A stretch of 64,000 bases of DNA, taken from positions 186,001-250,000 of the forward strand of contig JALRMH010000036.1 of NCBI GenBank assembly GCA_026119935.1. Direction: 5' to 3'. Source of the DNA: Endothia cerciana. Taxonomy: Eukaryota; Ascomycota; Sordariomycetes; Diaporthales; Cryphonectriaceae. Of this stretch, positions 1 to 11,562 are shown piece after piece. The position numbers and the translations under genes were made by a program. Every line of letters begins with the position of its first letter. Positions within the stretch are counted from its first letter, which is position 1. The notes under the pieces are model-generated. The model made no database searches, was not told the DNA's origin, and saw only the letters and a program-made list of their open reading frames with translations.

Positions 1-1032
1 GGGCAAATTTGAGAGACTAATGGTTGCACGATAGAACGCCTCTGCAGTCGCCGCGAACACCGACTTCTTTGACTCGCTCAATCTGGACCACCTCACCGTC
101 GAAAGAACCTGGGTGAACAACGGAGATGATTGTTTCGTAAGTCGCCCTCCCTCTCCCTTGCACTGCCATTTCTCGGAGGAAATCTTCGAGAAAAGCATCT
201 CGGGCTCCGCAATACAGTACTAACCCTGGAGTAGAGCCCCAAGGCGAACACAACTGACATCTATGTCAATACGATGTACTGCAATGGTGTGTACATACAC
301 TCATTGTCTTCATGCGGCTGTGTGAAGCACTGACACGAAGCATGATTTAGGCTCGCATGGACAGTCCATGGGCTCGATCGGCGAGTATTCGGGCGAGCTA
401 GACATCATCGAGAACGTCTACATTGAGAATGTTTGGATGCTGAACGGAGAGTTCGGAGGCCGCCTAAAGTCGTGGGCTGGCCCGGATGTCGGATATGGCT
501 ATATCAACAACGTGACATTTAAGAACGTCTACAACGCAAATAACGGCTACTCTGCGTATCTGGATTCCTGTTACTTCGATGTAAAGGCCTCCCCCTACCC
601 CTTCCAGATGAACGCAAGACTTGGCGAGGGTCAGAGCCCGAGGATGTCGGATGCGATGCTGACCACACATAGATCAACGCAACCGAATGTGCTGCTTACC
701 CGTCGCAGGTCAACGTCACCAATGTCACTTTTGACAGCTTCTCCGGCTATACCTCCGGAGCGTATGGGCGGGCTGTCGCGTCCCTGACCTGCAGCTCGAA
801 CCCCGACGCGGTGTGCGAGAATATCGTGTTCAAGAACTTCACCGTGACATCGCCCTGCAGCAACGGGACAGCCAACAATGCGGTAATCATCTGTAACAAT
901 ATCAAGGGTGGCGTGGGCATCCCGTGCGTAAACTCGACGAGTGCAGAGGCTGTAGCTGCACTGGCGGATACTTGCAGTGTTCCATGGGCGACGCTGCCGG
1001 AACCGACACCTTGGGCCACACAAGAGAGGTGA
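1..1032 (+). CDS. Exo-polygalacturonase (GH28), 3' part, cut by window start
   Basis: This is a secreted pectin-degrading enzyme of glycoside hydrolase family 28 that hydrolyses galacturonan from chain ends. Only the C-terminal half lies in the window. Exons are about 35/48-136, 235-286, 351-580 and 673-1032, joined by GT-AG introns. The spliced protein shows the GH28 active-site set in order: NTD, NNGDDC, GSHGQSMGS and the RLKSW segment that supplies the R-x-K substrate-binding motif. Several N-glycosylation sequons (NVT, NAT) and late cysteine pairs fit a secreted exo-PG. The first exon border is uncertain because two acceptor AGs (34 and 47) are possible. The stop is at 1030-1032. No lesion is seen in the visible part, so the gene is probably functional if the upstream half is intact. 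Exo- rather than endo-activity is inferred from the overall match to fungal exo-PGs. Confidence 0.88.
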
Positions 1033-1887
1033 GGGACCCAGAAGTGCCTGATCAACAGTCCAAAATAAACCTAAGAGGGTGGAGAAGGGGGGGTGGAGGG
1101 ATCCGTTAGGTAGAATTACAGTGCCAAACAAGTCTGTCTATATAATTGAGAGATGGCGACGAGAATCAACTACGTATGAGTAAATTTTATACGCAACTCT
1201 GATCCTTTACTTATGTAGACTTAACGAATATGGGGTTGTCAAATGTTAGAGTGTAGGGTTACAAGCGAAGTGAGAGAGTGTGAGAGAAGCTCTAGAGTAG
1301 TATATGCATAGCACAGCCGGTCCATAACCGCGCACAGATATAGTATCCACAGCAGTCGGGCGAGTCGCCACAGTCGTTGTCGTTGTAAAAACACGTGGGA
1401 GAGGACGCGTTTAGAAAGATGGTAGGTACCGTTGCCGTCGTTGTGCATAGAGCCGGCTACCCTGATGTGTAATTTTTATGTGATGTGCGGATTGGTGAGG
1501 AAGAAGTTTTCGGCTGCTATGAACAGTCCTGACCTAGATAGTTCTTTTAGGGGGCTGCGGAGGGGACCTTGCCCGGTATTTACAGGCCGAAGCATGTGGG
1601 AGACCTGAATCATCTTGTGCTGGGTTTCTCAGGATGGACTAGCTATGCGTATTCTTGGTGAATCGCAGATTCGTAGAAATAAACGTGGCTGCAGCATGCC
1701 CTACTCCCACAACTGCGATAAACGTGAGTTGGTGATGATCGAGGAACCGGAGAGCCTTCGGAAATTCTCCCGCGGTCATGCTATTGATCCCTGACTCTGA
1801 CAAGTGGATTCTCGTGAAGTATACTATGTAGTACCCTAGGGCCCAAGTGCCATGGTCACAGCCAGGCCAAAATACATAGTAACAACC
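1033..1887. other. Intergenic, no gene seen
   Basis: AT-richer DNA downstream of the pectinase. All open frames are short and lack splice-supported extensions. It presumably holds the pectinase 3' UTR and terminator. No RNA gene was recognised. Confidence 0.5.
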
Positions 1888-2124
1888 TCAGCTTGCCCTA
1901 CGTGTCTCTTCCAAATCCTCACCGATGACCGTACCTATCCGAGCGACAGCGGCGAGCTTGGTGAACACCGCGTGAGGGACGTGTGGTGTTTCCCATCCTC
2001 CCATCCCGCCCCAGGCCGGGAACGAAAATAGTGTCGACATAATATCAAGGCCCTCAATATGACCAAGGCCGGCGCCTCCGATAATGGCGGGTCCTAGGCC
2101 CAGTTCCAAAGAGCCGCCTCCCAT
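1888..2124 (-). CDS. Unrecognised 78-aa open frame, possible gene remnant
   Basis: The reverse frame gives a 78-aa Gly-rich hydrophobic stretch (motifs IIGGAGLGHIEGLD and PAWGGMGGWETPH) ending in a charged GEDLEETRR tail. Its composition looks like true protein rather than a random frame, but I do not recognise the family and found no convincing flanking exons on either side. It could be the last exon or a relic of a larger enzyme. No function is proposed. Confidence 0.25.
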   Translation of the reverse strand: MGGGSLELGLGPAIIGGAGLGHIEGLDIMSTLFSFPAWGGMGGWETPHVPHAVFTKLAAVARIGTVIGEDLEETRRAS

Positions 2125-2853
2125 GGCGTGCCTATTTGTCGACTATAGTGATCTGACATATACTAAATGGGAAGGGGAACAGATGGTCCGGTAGATAATA
2201 AAATCGATGTCGTACGTACAAGGACCCAAAGCTCGTACGCTAGAAGGGCTCTGGAATTTGGGGAGCGATTTCTTTTTTTGGCAGTCGACTGTCGTAGTGG
2301 TTGGACTTTGTCAGAGAACGACTCGGGGGGGGGGGGGGGACGCTGTCTGTTCTGGAATATTTGCAGGCTTGTCGAATGCTGCACTCAAGGGAAAAAAGGG
2401 GGGGGTGGTGGTGGCATCTTGTCACCGTCGGTCCTACTGAAGTTAACTAGAGCGAAATGGTCGAGTGCCCATCGTCTGTCTGTTTCCAACAGTAAGTATA
2501 CCCGGTAGCTTCAGCAAATGTCCCTTCTGACTTCCTATGACATCTATGCGGAATTAAACTTATATGGTCAGGAATACTCCTGCATAATTGACTTATAGAT
2601 ACGTACGACCTTCTATGGGCGCCTTTCCGATCCGTGGCCTGGACAGATCGACATGGTCGACTTCTGAAACTTGAGATCTCATCGCAGTTAAATCTCGCAC
2701 ACATCAGGACCTGACCCCGTGATGGTTCAAGAACACTCTATTCCCACTCTACCATCGATTATTTGGGGAGAAATCAAAGGTGAAAAGGACAATTCTTGAG
2801 CTTTGATAAAGGTATCCGTTTCAGAATACACATACTGATAGATAATTATACAG
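2125..2853. repeat. Intergenic with a G15 homopolymer
   Basis: No gene seen. It contains an uninterrupted run of 15 G at 2325-2339 and a second G-rich patch near 2396-2411. Overlapping short frames here are products of the homopolymers. Confidence 0.6.
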
Positions 2854-3228
2854 GACCCCGAACCACCTGAGCTCGCCGATGGAATCTATTACTACAAGGA
2901 ATCTCTCTTGTTCGGCGCAGCTCATGTTATCACCACAGTTATAGCCTCACTGTTGCTCATCCTCTCGATTATCGTGCTTTACATTATCCCCCTTCAATAC
3001 CGTGAAACTCGGTATTATCGTCGTGTTTTCTGCGTGCTTTTCCCTTGCACTTGCTATGATGACGAATGCAAGGCGGATCGAAATCTTTGGTGCTACTGCT
3101 GCGTAAGTATCCTTCGATGCCATTATAGCCCTTGAAAATGCACTTCTATATATGATAGCATATGGCCTAGGTTCGCTGCTGTCGACGTGGTTTTCTTAAC
3201 AAGCGGCACGGTTGTGGCTCCGGCATGA
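2854..3228 (+). pseudogene. DUF6594 protein, C-terminal remnant with a frameshift
   Basis: The segment encodes the hydrophobic C-terminal end typical of fungal DUF6594 proteins: two membrane-spanning stretches, then the conserved ...EIFGATAA block and a short third segment after a 68-nt intron (3103-3170, gtaagt...cctag). The first membrane segment is read in one frame (from 2854 through about 2988). The second (TVKLGIIVVFS...) lies in another frame, and the break falls at the C5 run 2988-2992. The large N-terminal helical domain of the family was not found upstream, although an acceptor site at 2851-2853 suggests earlier exons once existed. I infer a decayed copy. A sequencing error in the C run would explain the frameshift but not the missing 5' part. 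Confidence 0.6.
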
Positions 3229-3728
3229 GATATTCCGGTTTGGATTATGTGTATAAAGAGATCGAGAACTGATATGGTCAAATTGGCGCTGAGTCGATGG
3301 AGTGGATCTCTGATGTACTAGCAAGAGCTTCCGAGCAAACGGGCTCCCGAGGTCCTAGTATCTCTATGAAATCTAACTGAACGGACTGGACAACTTTGGA
3401 CATAGTATTCAGTCCCCGGGAACAGAGGATGTCTGTATTTTTTGTTTCTTTCTTTCTTTCTTTCTTTTTCTTCCTCACATCTCTGTCTTCAATGGGCTTC
3501 CAAACACGAAGAATTGTGACTAGCACCTTTCTAGAGCTCTTCGGACCGTGCGCTAAGCTTTCATTAAACAGCAGGCCTCTGGTTCTTGAAAGCCCCATAC
3601 AGGCCGAGACGCAGGCAAAATGTTTCCTCTTCTCCCTACTAATATACTACGAATATACTACTTTGAAGTACCTTAACCTTTCTCACTTTCACCTGTAACC
3701 CCACATCTCGATAACACCCAACCTCTAA
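3229..3728. other. Intergenic, (TTTC)n tract
   Basis: No gene recognised. A short pyrimidine microsatellite of TTTC units lies around 3446-3470. Confidence 0.5.
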
Positions 3729-3992
3729 TCAATCCCCTTTCTTGACAGCCACCGACCTATTGTCACCGAGCCTGTCCTGGCGGTTGAGCCGCATATCATG
3801 GTCCTCATTCGTCCACAGCTTGTGGAGCAGCGTCCCGCAGCCGAACGTCAGGGCGATGCCGACGACTGTGAAGAGGGGCACCAGCTCCGGGGGCGTTCTC
3901 CTGATACTGTTGAGGCGGCGGCTGAGGAAGTGTCTCTGGGGGGAGGTCGAGCTGGGGGCCGCTGGCCTCAGGAGTGGTCTTGTGGGCAACAT
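3729..3992 (-). CDS. B12D/MLRQ-like (NDUFA4-type) mitochondrial inner-membrane protein
   Basis: Single-exon 87-aa protein. The N-terminal 30 residues are rich in Arg, Ser and Pro with no acidic residue, as in a mitochondrial presequence. A PELVPLFTVVGIALTFGCG segment then forms one membrane helix, followed by a short polar tail (LHKLWTNEDHDMRLNRQD). This layout matches the small fungal B12D/MLRQ proteins annotated as NADH-ubiquinone reductase MLRQ subunits and related to NDUFA4, which associate with respiratory complexes. The ATG at 3992 gives the presequence directly. The assignment rests on motif order and size, not on an alignment. The gene is transcribed away from the SDR gene, with about 1.2 kb between them. 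Confidence 0.6.
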   Translation of the reverse strand: MLPTRPLLRPAAPSSTSPQRHFLSRRLNSIRRTPPELVPLFTVVGIALTFGCGTLLHKLWTNEDHDMRLNRQDRLGDNRSVAVKKGD

Positions 3993-5244
3993 GGTGGGCA
4001 GACGATGGAATTGTTGCGGGCGCAGATAAGGGGGTGGGGGAGGTAATGAGAGAGGCTCGATATTTCCTTGTGCGATTCAGACGGATGTAATTGAGCGCGA
4101 GAGTGTGAAATGGGTTCTGCTCTTAGTAATGCAATACCGAACATCGCCCGCAATATGTGATAGGGGGCGTCTTATACCTGCGAGGTTCGTCGCACTTGCG
4201 TCATTGTGGATGTCCCCTGCGAGCCAGGGCAACAATCGACGATCACCACACGTCGTTACCGAACCTGCTTCGAAAGTGATGGAAAGAATGCGGAACCTAC
4301 CGACGTTCCATACAGGACCCGTTTCTAGAATTCAGCCATGCAATTGGCTGCTCCTTGAATCTTGTGCCATCTAGTTGAACAGGATGGAGGGGAGGTCAGC
4401 CACCACGACAGGGAAATCTCGATCTCGAAACCCACTGCCCTGCAACTCTTACCCAGTACAGTACTGCACATGAGGAGACCGAGAATCATGCTAGACAAAG
4501 GGATCTATGGACAGCCAGAACCACTGCAGCCAGTTGTCTTGGGCACCCCGCCTGGACACAAAAAAAAGAAGGGGGGGCTCGGGAGGCAGGGTTTTTTTAA
4601 CACACTCCTCGGTTTCAACGTTCTACTCAACCTACACGCTCGCATGAGATTATGTGCCCAAAGAGCTCAAAATAATTCACGAATTAGTCCACTCCGGACG
4701 TAACCCTACCCAGGAGCACAGGGCTTTGACGCGAGGACCCCCCCTTCCCCCCCCGGCTGTAGCCCGGAGATACAGACGCGGAGCACGCGGCCGCACGCGG
4801 TGCCGAAGACCGGGGGCGGGCGTGCCAGGCCACTCGGGCTTGGCGGCCGTCCGCATCAGACCCACTCCCGCATCTGGCCCCGTAGATATAAATTGACGCC
4901 GGCGGCCGCGCGCCCGCGCGCCCGCTTCGCGTAGACGGTCAAGTCTGAATGAAGCGTACGGGCGCTGCTGCGCCATGCGGGTCTTGTCGGCCAGCATCTT
5001 GTCTCCGGGTGGCCCGCGCCTGCTGCGCGGCACACAGACGGCAGATGTGGGATAAAAAGAGCTTTGGATCCCCGCAATGTTCTCGACGGAGACGCTGTGT
5101 GCCTCTCCCATCACCCTCCTCACCCAGTTCCAGTAGCGAACCTCCTTTTTAGGAGAAACACCCGTGAGCCCAACAGCCCGAATCCACCAACCCCGCCTGT
5201 GAACGAACACCCGGGCCTGAACTTCCCTCCAGCACCTGTCCATA
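3993..5244. other. Intergenic between two divergent genes
   Basis: Holds the promoters of the MLRQ-like gene (left) and the SDR gene (right). From about 4730 to 5060 it is very GC-rich, which creates long spurious frames on both strands. The CT-rich segment just before 5245 looks like the SDR 5' leader. Confidence 0.5.
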
Positions 5245-6512
5245 ATGGCGACATCCAGCAAGCCCATCTACGACCTCCCGGCGGGCGCGGTCTGGCTCGT
5301 CACGGGCTGCTCGTCCGGCGTCGGCCTCTGCCTCGCCCAGCTCATCGCCGCGCACCCAACGCACCGGATCGTCGCCACAGCCCGGAACTCAGCCCGCCTT
5401 GGGGGCCTCCTGCCCTCGCACCCCAGGGTCCTCGTCGTCGAGCTGGACGTGACATCCCCCGATTCGATCGGCACCGCGCTGAGGACCGTGCTAGCGCACC
5501 CGGGCTTCGGGAGGATCGACGTGCTTGGTAAGACCCGACCCTCTTGTTTCCGTCTGAACCCCAAAGACTTTGACCTTCGCGAGCTCTCTAGCTTGTCGTC
5601 GAGGGGCACCCTCTCCTGCCCCCCCCCCCCCCCAGCCAGGCATACACCCCCCTCTGGGGAGCCTCGCCTGATAACCCCTCTCCCTAGTGAACAATGCCGG
5701 CTACGGCCTGTCAGGCGACACCGAGACCTCCCTCGCCTCCAACACGCTCGCGCCCAGCTCTTCCGACGCTGAGCATGCCAAGGCGCGGAGGCTCATGGAG
5801 ACAAACTTCTGGGGCGCCGCCCAGCTGACCGTGCACGCGATGCGCATCATGCGCGAGTCCAACGCGGCCGCCCAGAACGGCGGCCGCCAGGGCGGCACGG
5901 TCGTGCAGGTCAGCACCATGGGCGGCTTTATGGGGTATGCCGGCTTAGCTTATTACAACGCCGCCAAATTTGCCCTCGAGGGGTTTACCGAGAGTGTCAA
6001 CCGCGAGGTGCGGCCGGAGTGGAACAGTGAGTCTCTTCGCCATCGTCTTATTCTTCCATCTGTGGTCATAGATACCACGTTGTGATGCGACGTTAGTGAC
6101 GAATGGGTGAATATGAACAGTTCATTTTACAATTGTGGAGCCCGGCGGCATTGATACGCCATGCATGGGGTCGAATATGGTGCATTTGGCACCTCACCCG
6201 GCTTATGAGGCTCCAGATACTCCGTCCCGATTGCTAGCTGCATACGGCGAGAACCCTGAAGTCATCAAATCGTTCTCAAAGCCCGAGAATGTAGCCAAGG
6301 CAATCTACGAAATCGTGTCGCGCGGGAAGAAAATACCTATTCGGGTACCCCTTGGTGCTGTTTCTTGGGAGATCTTGAGGGGAGAGATCGACACGATGGC
6401 CAAGGAGTTTGACGAGGTCAAGGATTTAAGCATGAGCGTCGACAGCGATCTCGCCGAGCAAGCAGAAGAGGTCAAGAAAGTGCAGAAGCTTGCTGACACC
6501 ATTGAATTGTAA
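5245..6512 (+). CDS. Short-chain dehydrogenase/reductase (classical SDR)
   Basis: 337-aa NAD(P)(H)-dependent oxidoreductase in exons 5245-5527, 5688-6026 and 6121-6512. The Rossmann nucleotide motif TGCSSGVG is at residues 20-27, NNAG at 96-99 and the catalytic YxxxK at Y184/K188, with Ser170 at the expected distance before it. The segment VEPGGIDTP after the active site is the usual SDR VxPG-T motif. Intron 1 (5528-5687) carries a C15 run at 5619-5633. Intron 2 (6027-6120) ends in aacag. The substrate cannot be read from sequence: the family covers sugars, steroids, polyketide ketones and more. The gene converges on the aquaporin with about 330 bp between stops. No lesion was seen. Confidence 0.9.
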
Positions 6513-6844
6513 TTTACCATAACCACAACCAGCATACAGTAAGCAAGAGTATGGTCAACTTAGAACTAGACGACTTCAACGTCGGTAAAAAAATGCCACA
6601 GGCTCTTCTACCCGCAGTCGCAGGAAAAGATTCCGGTTCTGAATGGATGGAGTCCAACACAATCTTTGTCATTACTTGCCTTCAATCATCATGATAAGAG
6701 GCTGCCCAAAAGAAAAGGGGAGATCAAAAAGAAAAAGAGAAAGAGAAAGAAAAAATAGTCGTCCGAAGGGCGGAAAGCATAAGTGGCGGTGGACCAGAGG
6801 CAATTGGGTGTGTCCATGAACTCAGACCTGCTTGCTCACAGAAC
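6513..6844. other. Convergent 3' intergenic space
   Basis: The 3' ends of the SDR (+) and aquaporin (-) genes share this space. A purine run (aaaag units near 6711-6756) is present. No gene seen. Confidence 0.5.
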
Positions 6845-8106
6845 TCAGACCTCCTGGCCGTTGGTCGGGGCGGCCTGGGTCTCTGGTTTCTTCGAAGCTG
6901 GTGCGTCGATGTCAGGAGTGATGAGGTCGAATTCCAGCATCTTGACCATCTTGTAGAACGCGGCTGCGAAGAGACCGCCAAGAATGGGACCAACCCAGTA
7001 AATCCAGTGGTAGTGAGGAAAACCCCCGGTGACAACTGCTGGCTGAATGAATCTTTCTGTCAGAAAATGATCGTAGGAGTGGTTCTATGCTTGCCTCGAG
7101 ATTTGTCATGCATGACAAGAATGTCCTTAGACGACTTGTACGAGTGCTCGGAGTGGATGAGACCACTTGGAATACAGATAATCACTTGAAAGGGGGTTCA
7201 ACTCACTCCAAAAGATCTCGCTGGGTTGAGACTGCCCCCGGTGTAGTACACTCCCCTGGAATTGATAGTATTCAGTCTGTTGCTCATCACCTGAGGGAGT
7301 CTTGTCTCGACTTACACCATCTCGGCGATGAAGAGTGCCAGGCCGATGCCGACTGGGGCTAAAGCAGTTGCCCGGTTCTTCTCGATGGCAAGCATGAAGA
7401 TGACAAGCACCAGTTCTGCCGTGAGAAACAACTCCAGAAAGAATCCTTGTACAACCGAGATGCCGCCACCAAGGGTGGTCGCAGCTGCGATGGTCCCTCC
7501 AGGAAGGAGACCGACGACGAGTCCAGAGGCGGCAATACTGCCGGCAAGCTGAGCCACGATGACGAGGACAAGACGGAGGACATTGATGCCGCCAGTCGCA
7601 AACATGGCAACGGCCACAGCGGGATTGAACATACCGCCTTCGATGCGGAAGAAGGCCCTGACGGGGACTTGGGTCAGTCTCCATCACCAAATTGCCTCCA
7701 GGTTGAAGCCCCCTGGTAAAGCGTGCTTTGTAGTGAAACTCACCAGACATTGACAGCCAGAGATAAGCCGAAACAGAGGGAGATGTAGAGCAGTTTGGCA
7801 GGATCCTGGTTTAGGGAGACAGCCCAGGCCGGGTTCACGGCGGTATTGACCACATGGGTGCCCCCAAGGGCGAACTGTTAGCATAGTTCAGGTTAGTAGA
7901 TTGACGACGCCGCTGAGCCAAATGCCGTGGAACACACGCACGAAGAGAAAGAGGAAGGTTCCGATGAACTCGCTGATGGTGGCGGCGACATGAGCCTTCA
8001 TGGGAGACTGGAGGCGCTGGCCCAGAGACCGCGAGACGAGAGCCTCTCCGCCACTGGAGTCAGCAGTGTCCTCGTTTCGCGTCTGCCAGGGAGCGCGAGG
8101 AGGCAT
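6845..8106 (-). CDS. Aquaporin (MIP family channel)
   Basis: 294-aa membrane channel for water or small neutral solutes. Exons on the reverse strand are 8106-7942, 7874-7744, 7657-7316, 7255-7207 and 7042-6845, all with GT-AG borders, including a 49-nt exon. The first half motif FNPA is at residues 109-112 and the second, NPAR followed by SFGPA, at 223-226. The Arg after the second NPA is the selectivity-filter Arg. Six hydrophobic helices fit between these loops. The N-terminus is short and cytosolic (about 35 residues), and the C-terminal tail is polar and Pro/Ala-rich, ending near the stop at 6845. Both NPA boxes are canonical, unlike many aquaglyceroporins with altered boxes, so an orthodox fungal aquaporin is the likeliest reading. 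Confidence 0.92.
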
Positions 8107-11100
8107 CGTGGAATTGATTTGACGATTGAAAGGGGATGGATAAGACGATGTAGTGGGACAAGGTGAACTGTCTCAGATTGGGACCGAGTCAAGAACAGAA
8201 GGCAAGACGAGTTCTGGGTAGATGAGGGTGTGAAGATGTTCAAGTCAGCCGAGGACACACAGCACCGACTTGTTGAATTGTCTTTGCTGAGCCGTGAGGG
8301 AAAGAACAGGTAGTTGGTGGTTGAGGAGAGTTGTGGGAAGATTGAGAGTTTCTAAAGCGGTCAGGCCTGAACATCTGGTGGCAAGGCGAGGGCGATGGCC
8401 ATGTTGTGTCTCAGGCAGAAGGAAGGAGCTACGAAGGTGTGCATGTGTAAGTTGTGAATGATGCTCAGACACATCATCCCTCAATTCGGGCAAGGACGAC
8501 AGAGGGGAGGAAGTGCACGCAATAGGAGCGATCGTTGAGGAAGGAGGCCACCTTGGGGGGAGGGGGCAACATTCCCCATTCCCACTTCCACTTCCACTTC
8601 CCTCCCACAGCTTCGGGAGCACCTTCCAAATACTGAACGAATGAGGCGCGTATATGGTCAGGCATTATCTGATAGGTGGGCCCAACCGTCATCACGGCAA
8701 CACGACAACACGGCAAGACGGGTGAGAGCATCACCAGACGTCTGGAAGGTGCGACCGTGACTGGGCTGCGATTCCGTGACTCCTGCTGTGCTCCCAACAC
8801 CGGTTCCCTGGCCGTGTGGTCCCAGGTCGCCTTCAGAATTCTGGTTGCATCTAAGCGAGCCTGCTCGTTTCACCTCCTCCAAGGAAAAGCGCCGGAGACG
8901 AGCTATCAAAGATATGATATAAGCTCATGCGTTACACAGCATAGGCTCACCTTGATACCCTCGACGGCTCACCTGAGGCTTGTCCCATCTCGACCGTCAA
9001 TCACACCTTGCAGCGTCGCAAGGTTCTTCTGTTGGGCGACATTGCAGCAGACTTTCAGCGAGCCTGAGAAATTTGCGGGGACAATGTCCTCCGGTACTGG
9101 TCCTACATGTCAAACGTCCTGTCAGGACTTCATCGGTCTGGCTTCCTGTAAAAGCTTCCACCCATACGCCAGGCATCCAGCCGAGGAATTAATTAGTCGC
9201 CAAGGACCTCGGGATGCCCACGGTAAAGGGAACACTCGCCTTTGAACGATCTGAAACATCGAATGCCGGTAAGCCCTCCTCGTGTTCCTTGGGCACTGGC
9301 AACAGATCGAGGGACGTGAACGGCACGGGGAGATTGGTAACCCAGACACCTGGCACAAACGGCCAAGACATGGCTAGAGGATGAACAGCAGATCCCCCAC
9401 CGCTTGTCCTCTGGACTATATCAGTGATTTGTGAGCTGAGTGGTTAGAATATCGTAGCTCGCAGCCATCATTAGTCTGTGTATCACTCACCACCGCTGCG
9501 CCTTCGGGAGCTTTTGGGAACCAAACTCGACCATGAATCCACATGAAGGAACTAAAAAAGCACGGTTGCTGCCACGACAGCTGCCGTTCGAACGACGCTC
9601 CATAGGCCTTGGGACACCATTTGACCTAGTGATGACCGAGGTCATACACACCTAGGTAGCCGACTGGTGCGCAGGCTTCCACGACAGTCTCCAGCGCCTC
9701 ATCATATCATAAGCCGATCTACCCCCAGATGCCGAGAAGAAGCCACGGGACGTGGACTTTCCTTTGATCGCCTTGTTCCCAGTCCAGCCTCGCACCAAAG
9801 CACCTAGCCTGGATCAAATGATAGCGCACAACCGAAGCCACGTGTTAGCCTCCTCGCTGTAGAACCCGGTGCTCCCGGACCGTTATATAGTAGCATGACC
9901 TTTTTGCCCGGACCCGAATGATAGGCATTACTGATATGCACATCATCAGTAAACATCGAGACTGTGGGATCACTTGATCTCATCGAGCCCTCTCCGACGG
10001 CGGTGTCAATTCCGTGCAGCATGTCCCGGACCAGATACGCACAGAAAGGCGGCCATGCCTATATATCCTGGTGATTTGTAACTGCGGCATCGACCTTGAG
10101 GATTTGACAATATCTGAAGTGGAATCTCGGCACCAATCTTCGGTACATCACAGGTATTTGTAGATGAAGTACTTGATCTGGGGTGCTCGCATATGTGAGC
10201 TGGAAAGTCAAATATTCTGTAGAAGCAAATGTATGAGCACCCAGATAACCATAGGCCAACCCTCAAGGCCATGAAGGTTCAAGAGACCAAAGTTCTGTCA
10301 TTCAGAGTTCGGCAGTCGCAAGGGGACTTGAGTGTTTTCCAATGTCCCGTGGCGGTCTCGCCGTCTAGCGACCCCGGGCCAAAGTGTTTTGCAAATATCT
10401 CCTACACCGATGAATGTTGACACCCAGGTTGAACCTTAACCTGGAGGGGGAGCCCTCGGAGGTGCCTGTCAAGGGCATAATGGACGGATCCAAGCCTCTG
10501 ATAGTGATGGAGACCCGGCTGATAAAGAGTCGTTGCATTTGTAGAAGAGAACCCCGCTCGGATCACGTGTGGGTGTGGGAAAGGTGGCGACAACGGGTTG
10601 TTGAGGCTTGGACAGTCCTCTAACAACAATGTGTAGCTCGTCGTAAGCGCTGAACCCGAGTACTTGAGAGCCAACCCCTCCTCGGTGGCCCACCCCCCCC
10701 TCCCCATATACTCGAAGGCCTGGCGTTTGGACGCACATGTGCTTGTTTAGCCGCAGACACAGACGCGGGGGCGGGGGGATTCCAGGGTCCAAAACTTGCA
10801 GACAAGGTCCCAGCCTGTCGTCATCCTGCGGCCCGTCGAGCAGGGGCCGCCCCGAGCTCCCCTGCGCCAGGCAATTCTGACTGTATCCCGAAGTCCTGAC
10901 CGGGGTCCTCACCTTGATTTCACGTCCCTTCTGCCGGGTGATCGCCCGCAAATCGGTCTATTTACGAGGTAGACCTCCGCTGCGAGGCTGCGATACGGAT
11001 TGTTAAACTTGGAACTTGTTCGCTGAGCTGGGGTGAAGGACCGGGTGTCTGGTGCGACAGACTGGCGCCCGAGGATGGCTTGGGAGGGGGGGGGGGTGGA

Positions 11101-11562
11101 GTGTGCTCTTGGTCGCCAACGACGAGGAGGAATTTGAAGCCCGGTGGCGATGACTGCGGATATCTTCGAAAGCAAGGTCGGCCACCATGTAAGGTTTCTA
11201 AACCTGGCCTCGTATTCTGCGCTGGGATCGATGGAGAGAGGAGAGGAGGAAGCGCGATCAGGTCAGGCAAGCATGGCTCCCGTGAGGCACAACGAGTGTT
11301 GTCATTCAAGACTTGTTGCCACCAAGCCCGAGGATGAAGTCATCAAGAGAATGGACGACTGGTCTCAATTGGGACACACCAAGTATAAGAACGCTTCAAG
11401 CCCTTCTGGTCCTCCCCTCGGTTCAGCTCTCATCACCACCACCAACCCCATCATCATCATCAAGAGCCTTGCCAATTCCCAACGTCCTCACATACAGAGA
11501 CTCAACTCCTCGAGAGCCTTTCTAGTCCTTCCAGCATCCAGCAAAGTCCACCGCCAAACAAG
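8107..11562. other. Gene-poor 3.4-kb stretch
   Basis: Includes the aquaporin promoter on the left and the leader of the next gene on the right (CT/CA-rich from about 11400). Frames up to 189 codons exist (for example 8676-9245 +) but show no domain and no splice-supported extension. A 60-aa reverse frame at 9189-9371 looks protein-like but is unrecognised. A G11 run lies at 11086-11096. No transposon ends were identified by eye. Confidence 0.45.

Noticed and set aside
8676..9245. 189-codon open frame on the + strand
   Set aside because: Composition is not protein-like, and there is no domain or splice-supported neighbour.
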